Source: CAIXZV01 sp963697365 (GTDB taxonomy: Bacteria; Chloroflexota; Limnocylindria; Limnocylindrales; CSP1-4). Taken from it: DNA of 64,000 nt. Numbering within the stretch: the stretch's first letter is position 1; each line of letters begins with the position of its first letter. Shown one piece after another: positions 44,293 to 53,362 of this stretch. The notes under the pieces are model-generated. The model saw nothing but the letters and a program-made list of their open reading frames with translations, was not told where the DNA came from and ran no database searches. Position numbers and translations under genes: made by a program. The DNA is taken from positions 193,918 to 257,917 of the forward strand of contig CAVONT010000008.1 of NCBI GenBank assembly GCA_963697365.1, given 5' to 3'.

Positions 44293-44900
44293 GCCTCCGC
44301 CGCTCCAATCGCTGCCGGATGCTCGGCCACTGAGTCGCCGAGGATGTCACGAAGCCGCAGCAGTGCGCTTCGGATGCGGGTCTTGGCGGTACCGAGCGGA
44401 ATGCCGAGGCGCTCGGACACCTCGACATGCGTGAGGCCCTGGAAGAAGGCGAGCTCGAGTGACTCCCGCTGGGTGGGCGTCAGCTCCTCGATCGCCTCGA
44501 GGACGCGCTCGCGGCGGAAGTTCAGCCATGTCTCGTGGTCCACGTCGTCGTCGGCCTCGTGGAGGGCGAGATCGACCTCGGCGGTGCGCTTCCGGACGTT
44601 CGCCTCGCGGCGCACGAGGTCGATCGCCTTGTGGCGTGCCAGCGAGAACAACCAGGGTGCGACTGCTCCGCGGGAGGGGTCGAACCGCGACGCGTCCTTC
44701 CAGAGGGCGATGAACACCTCCTGGGTCACGTCCTGGGCGAACCGTTCTGCCCCGGTGACCCGATAGGCGAGCGAGTACAGCGGTCCCGAGTACCTGGCGT
44801 AGAGCTCCTCGACCGCGCGCTCATCCCTGTCGACGATGCGGGCCAGCAGCGCTGCGTCCTCCGCGCGCCGCTGTGCCTGCGCGTCATCCGGTTCCCGCAA
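44289..44900 (-). CDS. ECF sigma factor (SigK-like)
   Basis: 203 residues using a TTG start at 44900, chosen because GGAGG lies 5 nt upstream and the sigma2 region begins soon after. Longer in-frame starts (up to 45266) overlap the divergent gene. Sigma2: EELYARYSGPLYSLAYRVTGAERFAQDVTQEVFIALWKDASRFD, then GAVAPWLFSLARHKAIDLVRREA. Sigma4: LTPTQRESLELAFFQGLTHVEVSERLGIPLGTAKTRIRSALLRL. It pairs with the overlapping RskA-like anti-sigma. TATGAT at 44942-44937 is a plausible -10. Confidence 0.92.
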   Translation of the reverse strand: MREPDDAQAQRRAEDAALLARIVDRDERAVEELYARYSGPLYSLAYRVTGAERFAQDVTQEVFIALWKDASRFDPSRGAVAPWLFSLARHKAIDLVRREANVRKRTAEVDLALHEADDDVDHETWLNFRRERVLEAIEELTPTQRESLELAFFQGLTHVEVSERLGIPLGTAKTRIRSALLRLRDILGDSVAEHPAAIGAAEA

Positions 44901-45087
44901 GCGATCCTCCGTACTCTCCGTGCGCCCAGCATCGCGATCATACCTAACCGGTGCGAGAAGTCGCTTCTTGGGGAGGGACACGGGGAACAGCGAACCAGCG
45001 AACGTGGCCTGCGGTCCTGCGAGCATGGTGTTCATCACCCTCCTCTTCGGCACCGGCGCCGAGTTGGATGGGGGATACGATGCAGCC

Positions 45088-46098
45088 GTGTTCGCCATGC
45101 TGCGCGGCCCCTGGCCGCGGGTCCTGTCATCGGGAATCGATGTCACCGCCCTCGAGGCGGAGGTGGCGGACGGATCGAAGCGACCCGAAGTCCTAGCGGT
45201 GGCGCTGGTCGGGCTCGTCGACGAGGCGTTGACCGCCCAGCTCGATGCTGGGTGCGAGCTCCTCACTGACGGTCACGTGCGCTGGCCCGATCCGGTCGCG
45301 GCGCTGCTTGAAGCCGCCTCGATGGGTGATGCGGGCCCGTCCGGGATGCTCGCCCGCGCATTCCTCGACACCGCCAACCGCGTCCCTTCCGACGCGGCGA
45401 GCGTCGCGCAGGCCATTCCGGGTCCCTTCACGCTCGCCCTTCGGGAGTCTGGCGAGTCAATCGATCTCGAAGCCGTCACCGGGCGGGCCCTTGCCTTCGC
45501 CGAGCTGCTGGCAGGGGAGCTTGACGCGCTGCGCGATGCCGGTTGTGCCGCCGTTGTCGTCGAGGAGCCGGCAGCGGCCGCCGTGCGGTCGGAGTCTGCC
45601 GGGAACGCGTGGGTGCAGGCGCATAGGCGGATGCTCGGTGATGTCAGGGACCTGCACGTGATGCTGTCGATCGCCGGGGGCGACGCGACCAGCCTTGGGG
45701 GCCGGGCCATCGGCGGCCTTCCGTATGCATCGGTCCTCCTGGACCTTGTGACGGGCCCCGAGAACTGGCACGTGGTCCGGGATCTGCCGGGCGCGCGTGG
45801 CGTGGTGTGCGCCGCCCTGACCGCCGCGCCGGGGAAGCCGCTGGGGGACCAGTCAGCGCAGCTCGTGTGGGCCGCCCGGTACGCCGCCTCGATGGGCGGG
45901 CGGGGCCTGGCGCGGGTGGGCCTCTCAAACGCTTCGTCGCTGGAAACCCTGACGCCAGTCGAGGCCCGAGCCGCTCTGGACGCTGTTGCTCAAGCGGCAC
46001 GGTATGCCGTCATGGGCCGGACGGAGGCAGTCGCGGCGGGGTTCGACGAGCGGGCCTGGCGCGTGATGCCCAAAGCGGGTCCCGGGCGTAGGCCGTGA
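45088..46098 (+). CDS. MetE-C-like / UroD-superfamily protein
   Basis: 336 residues from GTG 45088 (VFAMLRGPWPRVL). TACGAT lies exactly 6 nt before it, the leaderless signature, which beats the longer in-frame start at 45025. The barrel resembles cobalamin-independent methionine synthase C-terminal domains (CELLTDGHVRWPDPVAALLEA, IPGPFTLALRESGE, VVVEEPAAA, MLSIAGGDATSLGGRAIGGLPYASVLLDLV, LARVGLSNASSLETLTPVEARAALDAVA). Zinc-binding His-Cys-Cys residues of MetE are not obvious. It may use another methyl donor or be a degenerate transferase. Confidence 0.7.
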   Translation: MFAMLRGPWPRVLSSGIDVTALEAEVADGSKRPEVLAVALVGLVDEALTAQLDAGCELLTDGHVRWPDPVAALLEAASMGDAGPSGMLARAFLDTANRVPSDAASVAQAIPGPFTLALRESGESIDLEAVTGRALAFAELLAGELDALRDAGCAAVVVEEPAAAAVRSESAGNAWVQAHRRMLGDVRDLHVMLSIAGGDATSLGGRAIGGLPYASVLLDLVTGPENWHVVRDLPGARGVVCAALTAAPGKPLGDQSAQLVWAARYAASMGGRGLARVGLSNASSLETLTPVEARAALDAVAQAARYAVMGRTEAVAAGFDERAWRVMPKAGPGRRP

Positions 46099-46113
46099 GG
46101 CCGTGAGGCAGGT

Positions 46114-49100
46114 TCAGAAGGCCTTGCGGGTGTACAGGGCCGTGCCCGTGATCGCAACGTCCAGCGGATCGGTCAGGGTCGCGCTGGGGTAGTACCGGGC
46201 ATTGAGGCTGGGCTTCACCGTGGCGGGCGTGGATCCGGAGGTCAGCGTGCCGATCGTGACCGTGAGGGTCCCGGTCGCCGGATCCCACGCGATGGTCGCG
46301 TTCCAGGTGTAGACGGTGGACGTCCTGCCCGATGCCCTCGTCGTCCCCAGGTCGACGTAGCCCAGGTTGAACGTGCCCCCGCAGGATGTGGCGGTCGAGA
46401 CCGTGATCATGTCGTTCCCGGTCGGCGCGCCGCGGCCCTGGAGCGTGATCGTGCCGTCGGCGATGGTGTAGGCGGTGGTGTCGCTCGTCCAGTCGGAGCA
46501 CATCGTGGCGGCCTTGAGCGTCCCCGAGTACCGGATCGCCATCCGGTCGCCCGTCTCCATCCTGCCCCGGGTCAGGCCTGCGCCGTTGGTGAGGGCGAGG
46601 CTCGACGGGCGCAGCTGGGGGGTGATGTCGAATGGCGCGCTTATGACGGCCGGGTAGCCGCCACCGGTCGCCGTGAGCGTGTACCCGTTGCCGGTGAGGT
46701 TGACCCTGCAGCCGGCGAACGACGCCACGCCCGATGTCGTCGCCAGCGGGTTGGCCGCACAGGCCAGGGCGGCACCCGCCGTGCCCGTGCCGGCGGTGAT
46801 CGACAGCGTGACCGTCGCGGAGGCCGTGGGCACGGTGTTGCCGAAGCCGTCCGCGATCACGACCATGGGCTGCGTGCCGAATGCGATGTCGGGCAGGGAG
46901 CCCGACGGGTCGTCCGCGAAGAGCAGCTGCGTGGGGGCACCCGGGGTGTTGGTGAGGTCGAACGCCGCGGAGCTCGTGCCTGCTGCCGATGCGGTGACCT
47001 GGTAGGAGCCAGCCGTGGTGTCGGCCGAGATGGCATTCGACGTTGCCAGACCCGCGGCGGTGGTGGTCGCGTTGGCCGTGGCCGACGCGCCGAACACGGC
47101 GCCCGGGTCGGCCGGGGCGGCGAACGTCACGGCGACGCCACTCACCGGGTTGCCGTAGCTGTCGGTGGCGAGCGCCACGAGGCGGTTGCCGAAGCCGGTG
47201 TTCACCGTCGCGGTCTGGCCGGAGCCGGAGGACACCGTGAGTTTGGCCGCCGGCGCCGCGATGATCGCGAACGTGTTGCTCGTGGCTGCCGTGAGCGCGC
47301 CGCCGGTCGCGGTGAGCCTGTAGCCCGTGCCGGCCCGCGTCATCGTGCAGCCGGCGAACGTCGCGACACCCGCCACCGCGCTCGCCGGGTTGGCCGTGCA
47401 GCCGATGGACGCGCTGCCGCCGGTGACGTTGAGGGTCACCCCGCTGGTATCGCCGGTCGCCGTGTTCCCGAAGGCGTCCTGGATCGTCACCACCGGCTGT
47501 GTCTCGAACGCGTTCCCGGCCACCGTGGTCGCTGACGGCTGCCTCGTGAACACGAGCCTGGCCCCCGCGGCCGGGACGTTCGTCAAGGCGAAGCTCGCGC
47601 TGGTCGTCCCGGCGGCGGCCGCCGTCACAGCGTACGTTCCGGCGGTCGTGGTCGCGGTGAAGGTCGACGCCGTTGCCAGGCCCGAAGCATCGGTGGTGGC
47701 AGTGGCGGTGGTGCTGGCGCCGGGGAACCGTCCCGAGGCACTGGATGCGGGTGCCGTGAAGGTCACGATGACGCCCGGTACCGGGCTGCCGTACCCGTCC
47801 ATGACCCGGGCGACGAGGGGGAATGCGAACGCCGTGTTCACCGTCGCGGACTGGCCAGAGCCACTCGCGACCTCCGTCACCGTGGACGTCCCGTTGCCGA
47901 TGTTGAACTGGATGCTGTCGGCGGGTGTGTAGCCGCCGCCTGTCGCACGCAGCCGGTAGTTCGTGCCCACGCGGTCGATCCGACAGCCCGCGAACGAGGC
48001 GACGCCACTGGTCGTCGACACGGGGTTGGTGGCGCACGTGAGGACAGCTCCGGAGGTGCCGCTGAGCGGCGTGATGTCAAGCCTGATCGAAGCCGCCGGG
48101 CTCGTGACGGCGTTCCCGAAGGCATCGGTGACGCCAACGGCGGGCTGGCTCGGGAATGCGGTGTTCTGGACGGCGCTCGACGGCTGCTGCGTGAAGGCCA
48201 GCCGGGTGGCAGGTCCCGGACCGACCGTGACGGCCGACGAGGTGGCCTGGACCAGCGGGCCTGTGGTCGCGGTGAGCTGCCAGCTGCCGGCGGCCGTCAT
48301 CGCGCAGCCGGAGAACGTGGCGACGCCGGCCACGGCGCTCAGCGGGTTGGCCGTGCAGGTCAGCCCCGCCCCGGCCGAGACCAGGGTGACGGTGCTGGTG
48401 CTGGAGGTGGCGGTGTTGCCGAATGCGTCCTGGACCGTGATCACGGGCTGCATCGCGAAGGCGGTGCCCGCAGTGGCGGTCGGACTCGGCTGCTGCGTGA
48501 AGCTGAGCGTTGCGGCGGGACCGGGTGTGCCGGTCAGCGCGAAGCTCACGGTGCCCGTGCCGCTCGCGGATGCCACCACCGAGAAGGCGCCCGCGGTGAT
48601 CGATGCCGTCAGCGTCGGCGCCGGCGCGAGGCCCGCGCCTGAGGTGGTCGCGGTCACGGTGGCGGCGGGCCCGGGGAACGTCCCAGTCGCCCCGGATCCC
48701 GGCGCGGTGAAGGTCACCGTGGTCCCGGCGACGGGGTTGCCGAAGGCGTCGCTGACGAGGGCGACCAGCGGGTTCGCGAACGCGGTGCCGACGGTGGCCG
48801 ACTGGCCGGAGCCTGAATTCGGCGGCGATCGTCGCCGCTCCTGCCGCCGTGATCGTGAAGTCGGCGCTCGCTGCCGCTGCGAGGGATCCCGCGGTCGCGG
48901 CCAGGGTCCACGTGCCGGCTCTGGTGACCCGGCAGCCTGAGAAGGAGGCGATCCCGGCGGCGGCCGGCAGGGGATTGGCCGTGCAGCCGGTGACGGACGC
49001 GCCGCCGCCGGTCACCGCAAGGGTCACGGTGCTGGTGTCGGCGGTTGCGGCGTTGCCGTACGCGTCCTGCACCGCGACCCTGGGCTGGGTCGCGAAGGCG

Positions 49101-49937
49101 CTGCCCGCGGTGGTCGGCGTGGACGGCTGGCGGGTGAATGCGATCCGGGCGGCTGGGCCGTGGCCAATCGTGATGGCCGACGAGGTGCCCGTCTGTGATG
49201 TCGCGTTGTCGGTGACGGTGATGCTCGTGGTCTCGGCGTCGACCAGCGTGACCGCGATCGCTGCGACACCGGCCGCGAACGACACGCTGCTGCCCGATCC
49301 ACAACCGCCTGCGGCCGGGTAGGACGGCGTCGCGCCGCTGGGGCTCGCACCCGGTCCGCTGAGGGTCACGCACTGGGCCCCGTCGTAGCCCGTGAGGACG
49401 GCGCCGTACTGGTCGAACGCGGTCACGGTCAGCGCGAGCGGCGACCCTGCCGTGGTACTGGTCGTGGACGGGACAACCGTGAAGCCGGCCAGCTCGGGCG
49501 CGGCGATCGTGACCGGATCGCTGGGCGAGCCAGACGCCGTCCAGGACCGGAACACGCTCGTGACGACATACCTGTACGTTCCTGACGCGAGACCGGCGTC
49601 GACGCACGCCGTCGCCGTCCCGGGCAGGAGCGCGGCCGGCGATGTCCCGCATGCCGGGCTGGGACGTTCCGCCACTGACGCGTTCCACGTAGAAGCCGGT
49701 GGGGTTCGTGCCGTCGGGCGCCGGCTGCGCGGACCAGGTGACGTGGATCGCCCGCGCCGCCGGATTCGGGGTCGTCGCCACGACGGCCGTCGGGGCGTTC
49801 AGGCTCGCTGCCGCGACGGAGCCGACGCCGACGCCACCTGCAACCCAGTAGCCGAGCACAAACGCCGCGCTCGCGGCGGCGAGCTCGGCTGCGAACAGGG
49901 CTGCGATCGGGAGGCGGGCGAGGCGGCGGTGGATCAC
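46114..49937 (-). CDS. large secreted protein with eight Ig-like (Big-type) modules (two frameshifts)
   Basis: About 1270 residues in three frames joined near 49665 and 48815. An N-terminal hydrophobic segment (LPIAALFAAELAAASAAFVLGYWVAGG) and a fibronectin-like part precede the modules. Five copies resemble FTRQPS-...-TQPVVTIQDAFGN and three resemble GSGQSATVNTAF-...-GNPVPGVIVTFTAP. The family is invasin/Big_1-type. The C-terminal ~180 residues (LTNGAGLTRGRMETGDRMAIRYSG) form a different domain. No LPXTG sorting motif is seen. It is last in a three-gene operon with the two small paralogues and overlaps the upstream gene by 4 nt. Confidence 0.87.
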
Positions 49938-50518
49938 GGCGCACCCGACCCGTTGAGGGCGGTACCCGTGAAGGCGAAGGTGAAGGTCGCACCCCTGCAG
50001 CCGTCCTGGTTCGCGGCCGCCGCACGGAGCGCGATCGGGACGCCGGGCACGACGACGGTTGCGCCCGCGGGCACGTCGAGCTCGCCGCTGAACACCGCGC
50101 GCTCCACGTCCAGGTTGTCACCCGGGCACGTTGCTGGTCCATCGACCTTCGAGATGGAGATCGCCGTCACGTTGATCGGCGCCGACCTGGGGTTGCGGAC
50201 CGTGTAGGCGAGGCAGCGGTCGAGTCCCGGCAGCAGGGCGGCGGGATCCGTGCAGGTGGGGAAGGCGGTGACGGTGCCCGAGATCACGAAGTCCTCACCC
50301 GCGTCGGCAACCAGGCCGGCGAAGGCGGAGGTGATGGCGGACGTGCCCTGGCCCGGGCTCCTGAAGACGCTGGCGGTGAGCTGCAGCAGCAGGAGGAGGA
50401 GAGCGAAGTTGAGGGCGAGCAGAAGGCGCACCCTGCGTCGACGGCGCCTGGCGGTGTCGTCTCCGCCCGCTGCAGCCGCAGCCGCAGCCACGGCCTCGGG
50501 CATTTCGGGAGTCTCCAT
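49934..50518 (-). CDS. secreted protein, paralogue of the neighbouring TasA-like protein
   Basis: 194 residues. A basic cytoplasmic segment (RRRRRRVRLLLALNFALLLLLLQLTA) leads to one membrane helix, then a beta-rich exported part with Cys in FPTCTDP, DRCLAY, PATCPG and QDGCRG. The C-terminal NQDGCRGATFTFAFTGTA matches NQDNCKNASVTISYT in the next gene upstream, so the two are paralogues. It overlaps the Ig-repeat gene by 4 nt. Probably a minor pilin/fibre-like or anchoring subunit. Confidence 0.78.
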   Translation of the reverse strand: METPEMPEAVAAAAAAAGGDDTARRRRRRVRLLLALNFALLLLLLQLTASVFRSPGQGTSAITSAFAGLVADAGEDFVISGTVTAFPTCTDPAALLPGLDRCLAYTVRNPRSAPINVTAISISKVDGPATCPGDNLDVERAVFSGELDVPAGATVVVPGVPIALRAAAANQDGCRGATFTFAFTGTALNGSGAP

Positions 50519-50606
50519 CGTCCGCTCCGCTCGCCGTGGATCAGGCTGGGGAAGCGCGCGGCCGGGGCGGGCGATCAGCTCGTCCGCCCCCGCAACGCCT
50601 GAGGGA

Positions 50607-51089
50607 CTAGGGGTTGGCCGTGTAGCTGATGGTCACCGAGGCGTTCTTGCAGTTGTCCTGGTTGGCGTCGTTGTCAACCATTCGCACGGTCAGACCGGAC
50701 CACGCGCCGACACCGTTCCCGTTGGGGATCTCGGCGTTGACGGCCGCCGTGCCGCCGATCGAGAAGTCGGACACAGCGCAGGCAGGCTTGCCGACGACGC
50801 CCGCCGACGTAACCGCCGACACGGTCGCGGTGACCGAGCTCACCCAGACCTCGCTGGCGTTCGGGTTGTTGAAGTCGCCGTCGAGATCCTGTGCGGGCCC
50901 ACCGGGGTACAACCCGTTGACCGTGCTGAGCTGGTTGACGGTGACCGCGCTGACGGTGCCGGCCGAGGCCGAGCCCGTGCCGGATCCGCTGATCGTCCAG
51001 TAGGCGAACGCGCCGCCCGCGACGGCGAGCGAGAGGAGGATGCCGAGCGCGGCCGACGTCCGCTTGCGGCCGATGAACTGACTGCGCAC
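50607..51089 (-). CDS. TasA/camelysin-like secreted protein
   Basis: 160 residues from GTG 51089, with GGAGG 10 nt upstream; an earlier start at 51179 gives a non-conserved leader. The signal region SAALGILLSLAVAGGAFAYWTISGSGTGSASAGT has the pattern of SipW-dependent TasA/camelysin proteins (small helix ending in an aromatic and Gly/Ser/Thr). The mature part is beta-rich, ending NQDNCKNASVTISYTANP. TasA proteins polymerise into biofilm fibres. No SipW peptidase gene is present in the window. First gene of the operon. Confidence 0.75.
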   Translation of the reverse strand: MRSQFIGRKRTSAALGILLSLAVAGGAFAYWTISGSGTGSASAGTVSAVTVNQLSTVNGLYPGGPAQDLDGDFNNPNASEVWVSSVTATVSAVTSAGVVGKPACAVSDFSIGGTAAVNAEIPNGNGVGAWSGLTVRMVDNDANQDNCKNASVTISYTANP

Positions 51090-51267
51090 TGTGCGATGAC
51101 CTCCAGATGATGTCCACGGGCGCCACGTGCGGCGCCTTCGGTCCGGAGTGTCGGTGGTGCCAGGACGCGCCGGACTCACCCGATGGTCCCGGCCAATCGC
51201 AGCAGGACGGACTAGTCAGCACCTCCACCCCAGGTGTAATCGGCGAGCCGGATACGCGTTGTCATGA

Positions 51268-51522
51268 GTGCGTCGCACCCGGCTCACCACGCTGCTCGGC
51301 GGCGTCCTCATGGCTGCATTCCTGCTGCCGACGGTCGTGGAGCTCAAGGTGCAGGTGCTGGCCCTGCGTGGCAACGGCACGGTGTTGCGCCGCAGCCGGA
51401 TCGTGTCCATCGCCATCCCGCAGCCCTCTGCGAGCCCGAGTGGTGACCTCACCGGCGAGAGCCCCACGCCGGTCCCGCCCCCGAGCGTCGCACCCGATCC
51501 CAGCCTCCCGCCGGTCCCCTGA
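51268..51522 (+). CDS. hypothetical short membrane or secreted protein
   Basis: 84 residues from GTG. One hydrophobic helix (LTTLLGGVLMAAFLLPTVVELKVQVLAL) precedes a Pro/Ser-rich tail. No family recognised. It is divergent from the TasA-like operon across a 178-bp gap and lies 27 bp before coxD. The small size leaves real doubt that it is translated. Confidence 0.45.
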   Translation: MRRTRLTTLLGGVLMAAFLLPTVVELKVQVLALRGNGTVLRRSRIVSIAIPQPSASPSGDLTGESPTPVPPPSVAPDPSLPPVP

Positions 51523-51549
51523 TCCGGCGCCCGGTGTAGCATCGGGCGC

Positions 51550-52520
51550 ATGACCTCCGACCAGCCTGAGACCGCCGCGGCCGCCGCCGCATCCCGCACC
51601 GAGGCCCGCGCCGACCGTTCCGAGGCGACACGTTCCATCGCGGGCATCACGGAGGTCTTCCGCCACCACGGGTACGTCGCCGACCGCGACCTCGCCACCG
51701 CCGTCTTCCTCTCGCTGGCGCTCGGCCGCCCGCTGCTGCTCGAGGGCGAGGCCGGCGTGGGCAAGACCGAGGTGGCCAAGGTCGCTGGCCGCCGTGCTCG
51801 GGCGCCGAGCTGATCCGGCTCCAGTGCTACGAGGGCCTCGACGTCAACACCGCGGTGTACGAGTGGGACTACCCGCGCCAGATGCTGGAGATCCGGCTGC
51901 TCGAGGCGCGCGGCGAGGCCGACAGGCGGCCGCCCGCGACATCTTCAGCGAGGAGTTCCTGCATCCGGCGCCCGCTGCTGCAGGCGCTGGAGGCCGCGAC
52001 GGCGCCGCCGCCGGTGCTGCTGATCGACGAGGTCGACCGCGCCGACGAGGAGTTCGAGGCCTTCCTGCTCGAGATCCTGAGCGACTTCCAGGTCACCATC
52101 CCCGAGATCGGCACGATCCGGGCGCGAGCGGCCGCCGCGCGTCATCCTGACCAGCAACCGGACGCGCGAGGTGCACGACGCGCTCAAGCGGCGCTGCCTC
52201 TACCACTGGATCGACTATCCGACGGCGGCCAGGGAGCTCGCGATCGTGCCAGGCGCGGTCCCGGACGTGCCCGACGCGCTGGCGCGCGAGGTCGTCGCCT
52301 TCGTGCAGCGGCTGCGGACGGCGGACCTCACCAAGGCGCCCGGCATCGCCGAGACGCTCGACTGGGCGGCGGCGCTGCTCGCCCTCGGCGCGCGGCCGAG
52401 CTCGAGCCGGATCGCGTGGACGAGACGCTCGGCGTCCTGCTCAAGTACCAGGAGGACATCCGCCAGGTCCGCGGGGCGACCGCCCGCCAGTACCTCGCCG
52501 AGGCTGCCTCACAGGCCTGA
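51550..52520 (+). CDS. coxD: CoxD-like MoxR-family AAA+ ATPase (several frameshifts)
   Basis: About 320 residues joined across at least five indels (near 51790, 51935, 51965, 52130, 52390). Walker A is GEAGVGKTE; the Walker B is VLLIDEVDRADEEFEAFLLEILSDFQVTIPEIGTIRA. CYEGLDVNTAVYEWDY, then RRPLLQALEA, SNRTREVHDALKRRCLYHWIDYP and APGIAETLDWAAALLALGA match CoxD of carbon-monoxide-dehydrogenase clusters. CoxD helps assemble the [CuSMoO2] centre. TAGCAT lies 7 nt before the ATG. It is separated from coxE by the toxin-antitoxin module. Confidence 0.9.
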
Positions 52521-52561
52521 CGTGGCGCTCATAGATCTGCCGAGTACGCATGGTGCCGTCG

Positions 52562-52590
52562 TTGACAATGTAGCCACATGTGGCTACATT
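52562..52590 (+). promoter_or_regulatory. antitoxin promoter covered by a perfect 24-bp palindrome
   Basis: TTGACA (52562-52567), a 17-nt spacer and TACATT (52585-52590) make a strong sigma70 promoter. The 24-bp perfect palindrome at 52567-52590 (half-site AATGTAGCCACA) spans from the last base of the -35 to the -10. The antitoxin ATG is at 52597, 6 nt from the -10, so the mRNA should be leaderless and repressible by the toxin-antitoxin complex. Confidence 0.88.
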
Positions 52591-52596
52591 GCAGCG

Positions 52597-52896
52597 ATGG
52601 AGACCGTTGGCATTCGGGAGTTGAAGAACCACCTCAGCGCGTACGTCCGCAAGGTGGAGGCGGGCGACGTCGTCATCGTCACGGATCGCGGGCGCATCGT
52701 GGCGGAGCTCAGGCCGCCCGGGCAGGCCGTGTACCCGGGCATGCACCCCGGCTTTCTCGAGCTCGCCCGGCGTGATGGTCTGCGCTTGCCGACGGCCACG
52801 GTTGACCCGGCCGTGTTCGACGAGGCTCGGCCCAAGATCGACCTCGGCGGCCTGACGGTCCAGGACCTCATCGACCAACAGCGCGGTGATCGATGA
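52597..52896 (+). CDS. Phd/YefM-type antitoxin
   Basis: 99 residues. The N-terminal DNA-binding fold METVGIRELKNHLSAYVRKVEAGDVVIVTDRGRIVAELRPPG is the Phd/YefM pattern. The C-terminal part (IDLGGLTVQDLIDQQRGDR) would wrap and neutralise the toxin. The stop overlaps the toxin start (ATGA). The operator overlaps its promoter. It pairs with the PIN toxin immediately downstream. Confidence 0.92.
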   Translation: METVGIRELKNHLSAYVRKVEAGDVVIVTDRGRIVAELRPPGQAVYPGMHPGFLELARRDGLRLPTATVDPAVFDEARPKIDLGGLTVQDLIDQQRGDR

Positions 52897-53319
52897 CCGT
52901 GTACGCAGGAGACCAGTGCGGTCCTCGCATGGCTTCTGAACGAACCGGGCGGTGCGCGAGTCGCGCCGTTCCTCCGTCCCCCGGCGCGTGTCGTCCTGTC
53001 GCACCTGACCCTGATCGAATGTGATCGAACCCTCCTGAGGCTCGCCCGACACCAGCCGGGGAGGTCGACCGGCACAGAGGTCCTCCGCGCGCTGCTCGCC
53101 ACCGTGGCGGTCGGCTGGGCTGTCGAGCCGATCGCCGGGAGCGTGGTCGACCGTGCCAGGGCGTCCTTTCCTGATGACACCATCAGGTCGCTGGACGCCA
53201 TCCACCTTGCAACCGCCATCGTCGTGGCGGCGTCCGTGCCGGAGCTCGAGGTCCTGAGTCTCGACGAGCGCGTACGGTCCAATGCGGTCGCCCTCGGGTT
53301 CCGCGTCTTGCCGGACTGA
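52893..53319 (+). CDS. VapC-like PIN-domain ribonuclease toxin (one frameshift)
   Basis: About 141 residues after removing one extra G near 52907, giving MTVYAETSAVLAWLLNEPGGARVAPFLRPPARVVLSHLTLIECDRTLLRLA. PIN acidic residues are Glu/Asp at the YAETS segment, LTLIECDR and LDAIHLATAI. The C terminus VLSLDERVRSNAVALGFRVLPD is standard. It cleaves RNA when free of antitoxin. The break lies at a G run in the first codons and looks like an indel, so the toxin is likely intact in the cell. Confidence 0.9.
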
Positions 53320-53362
53320 CGCCCGGGCGACACCCGGGCGCGAAGCGTGGCACAGTGCCCAC

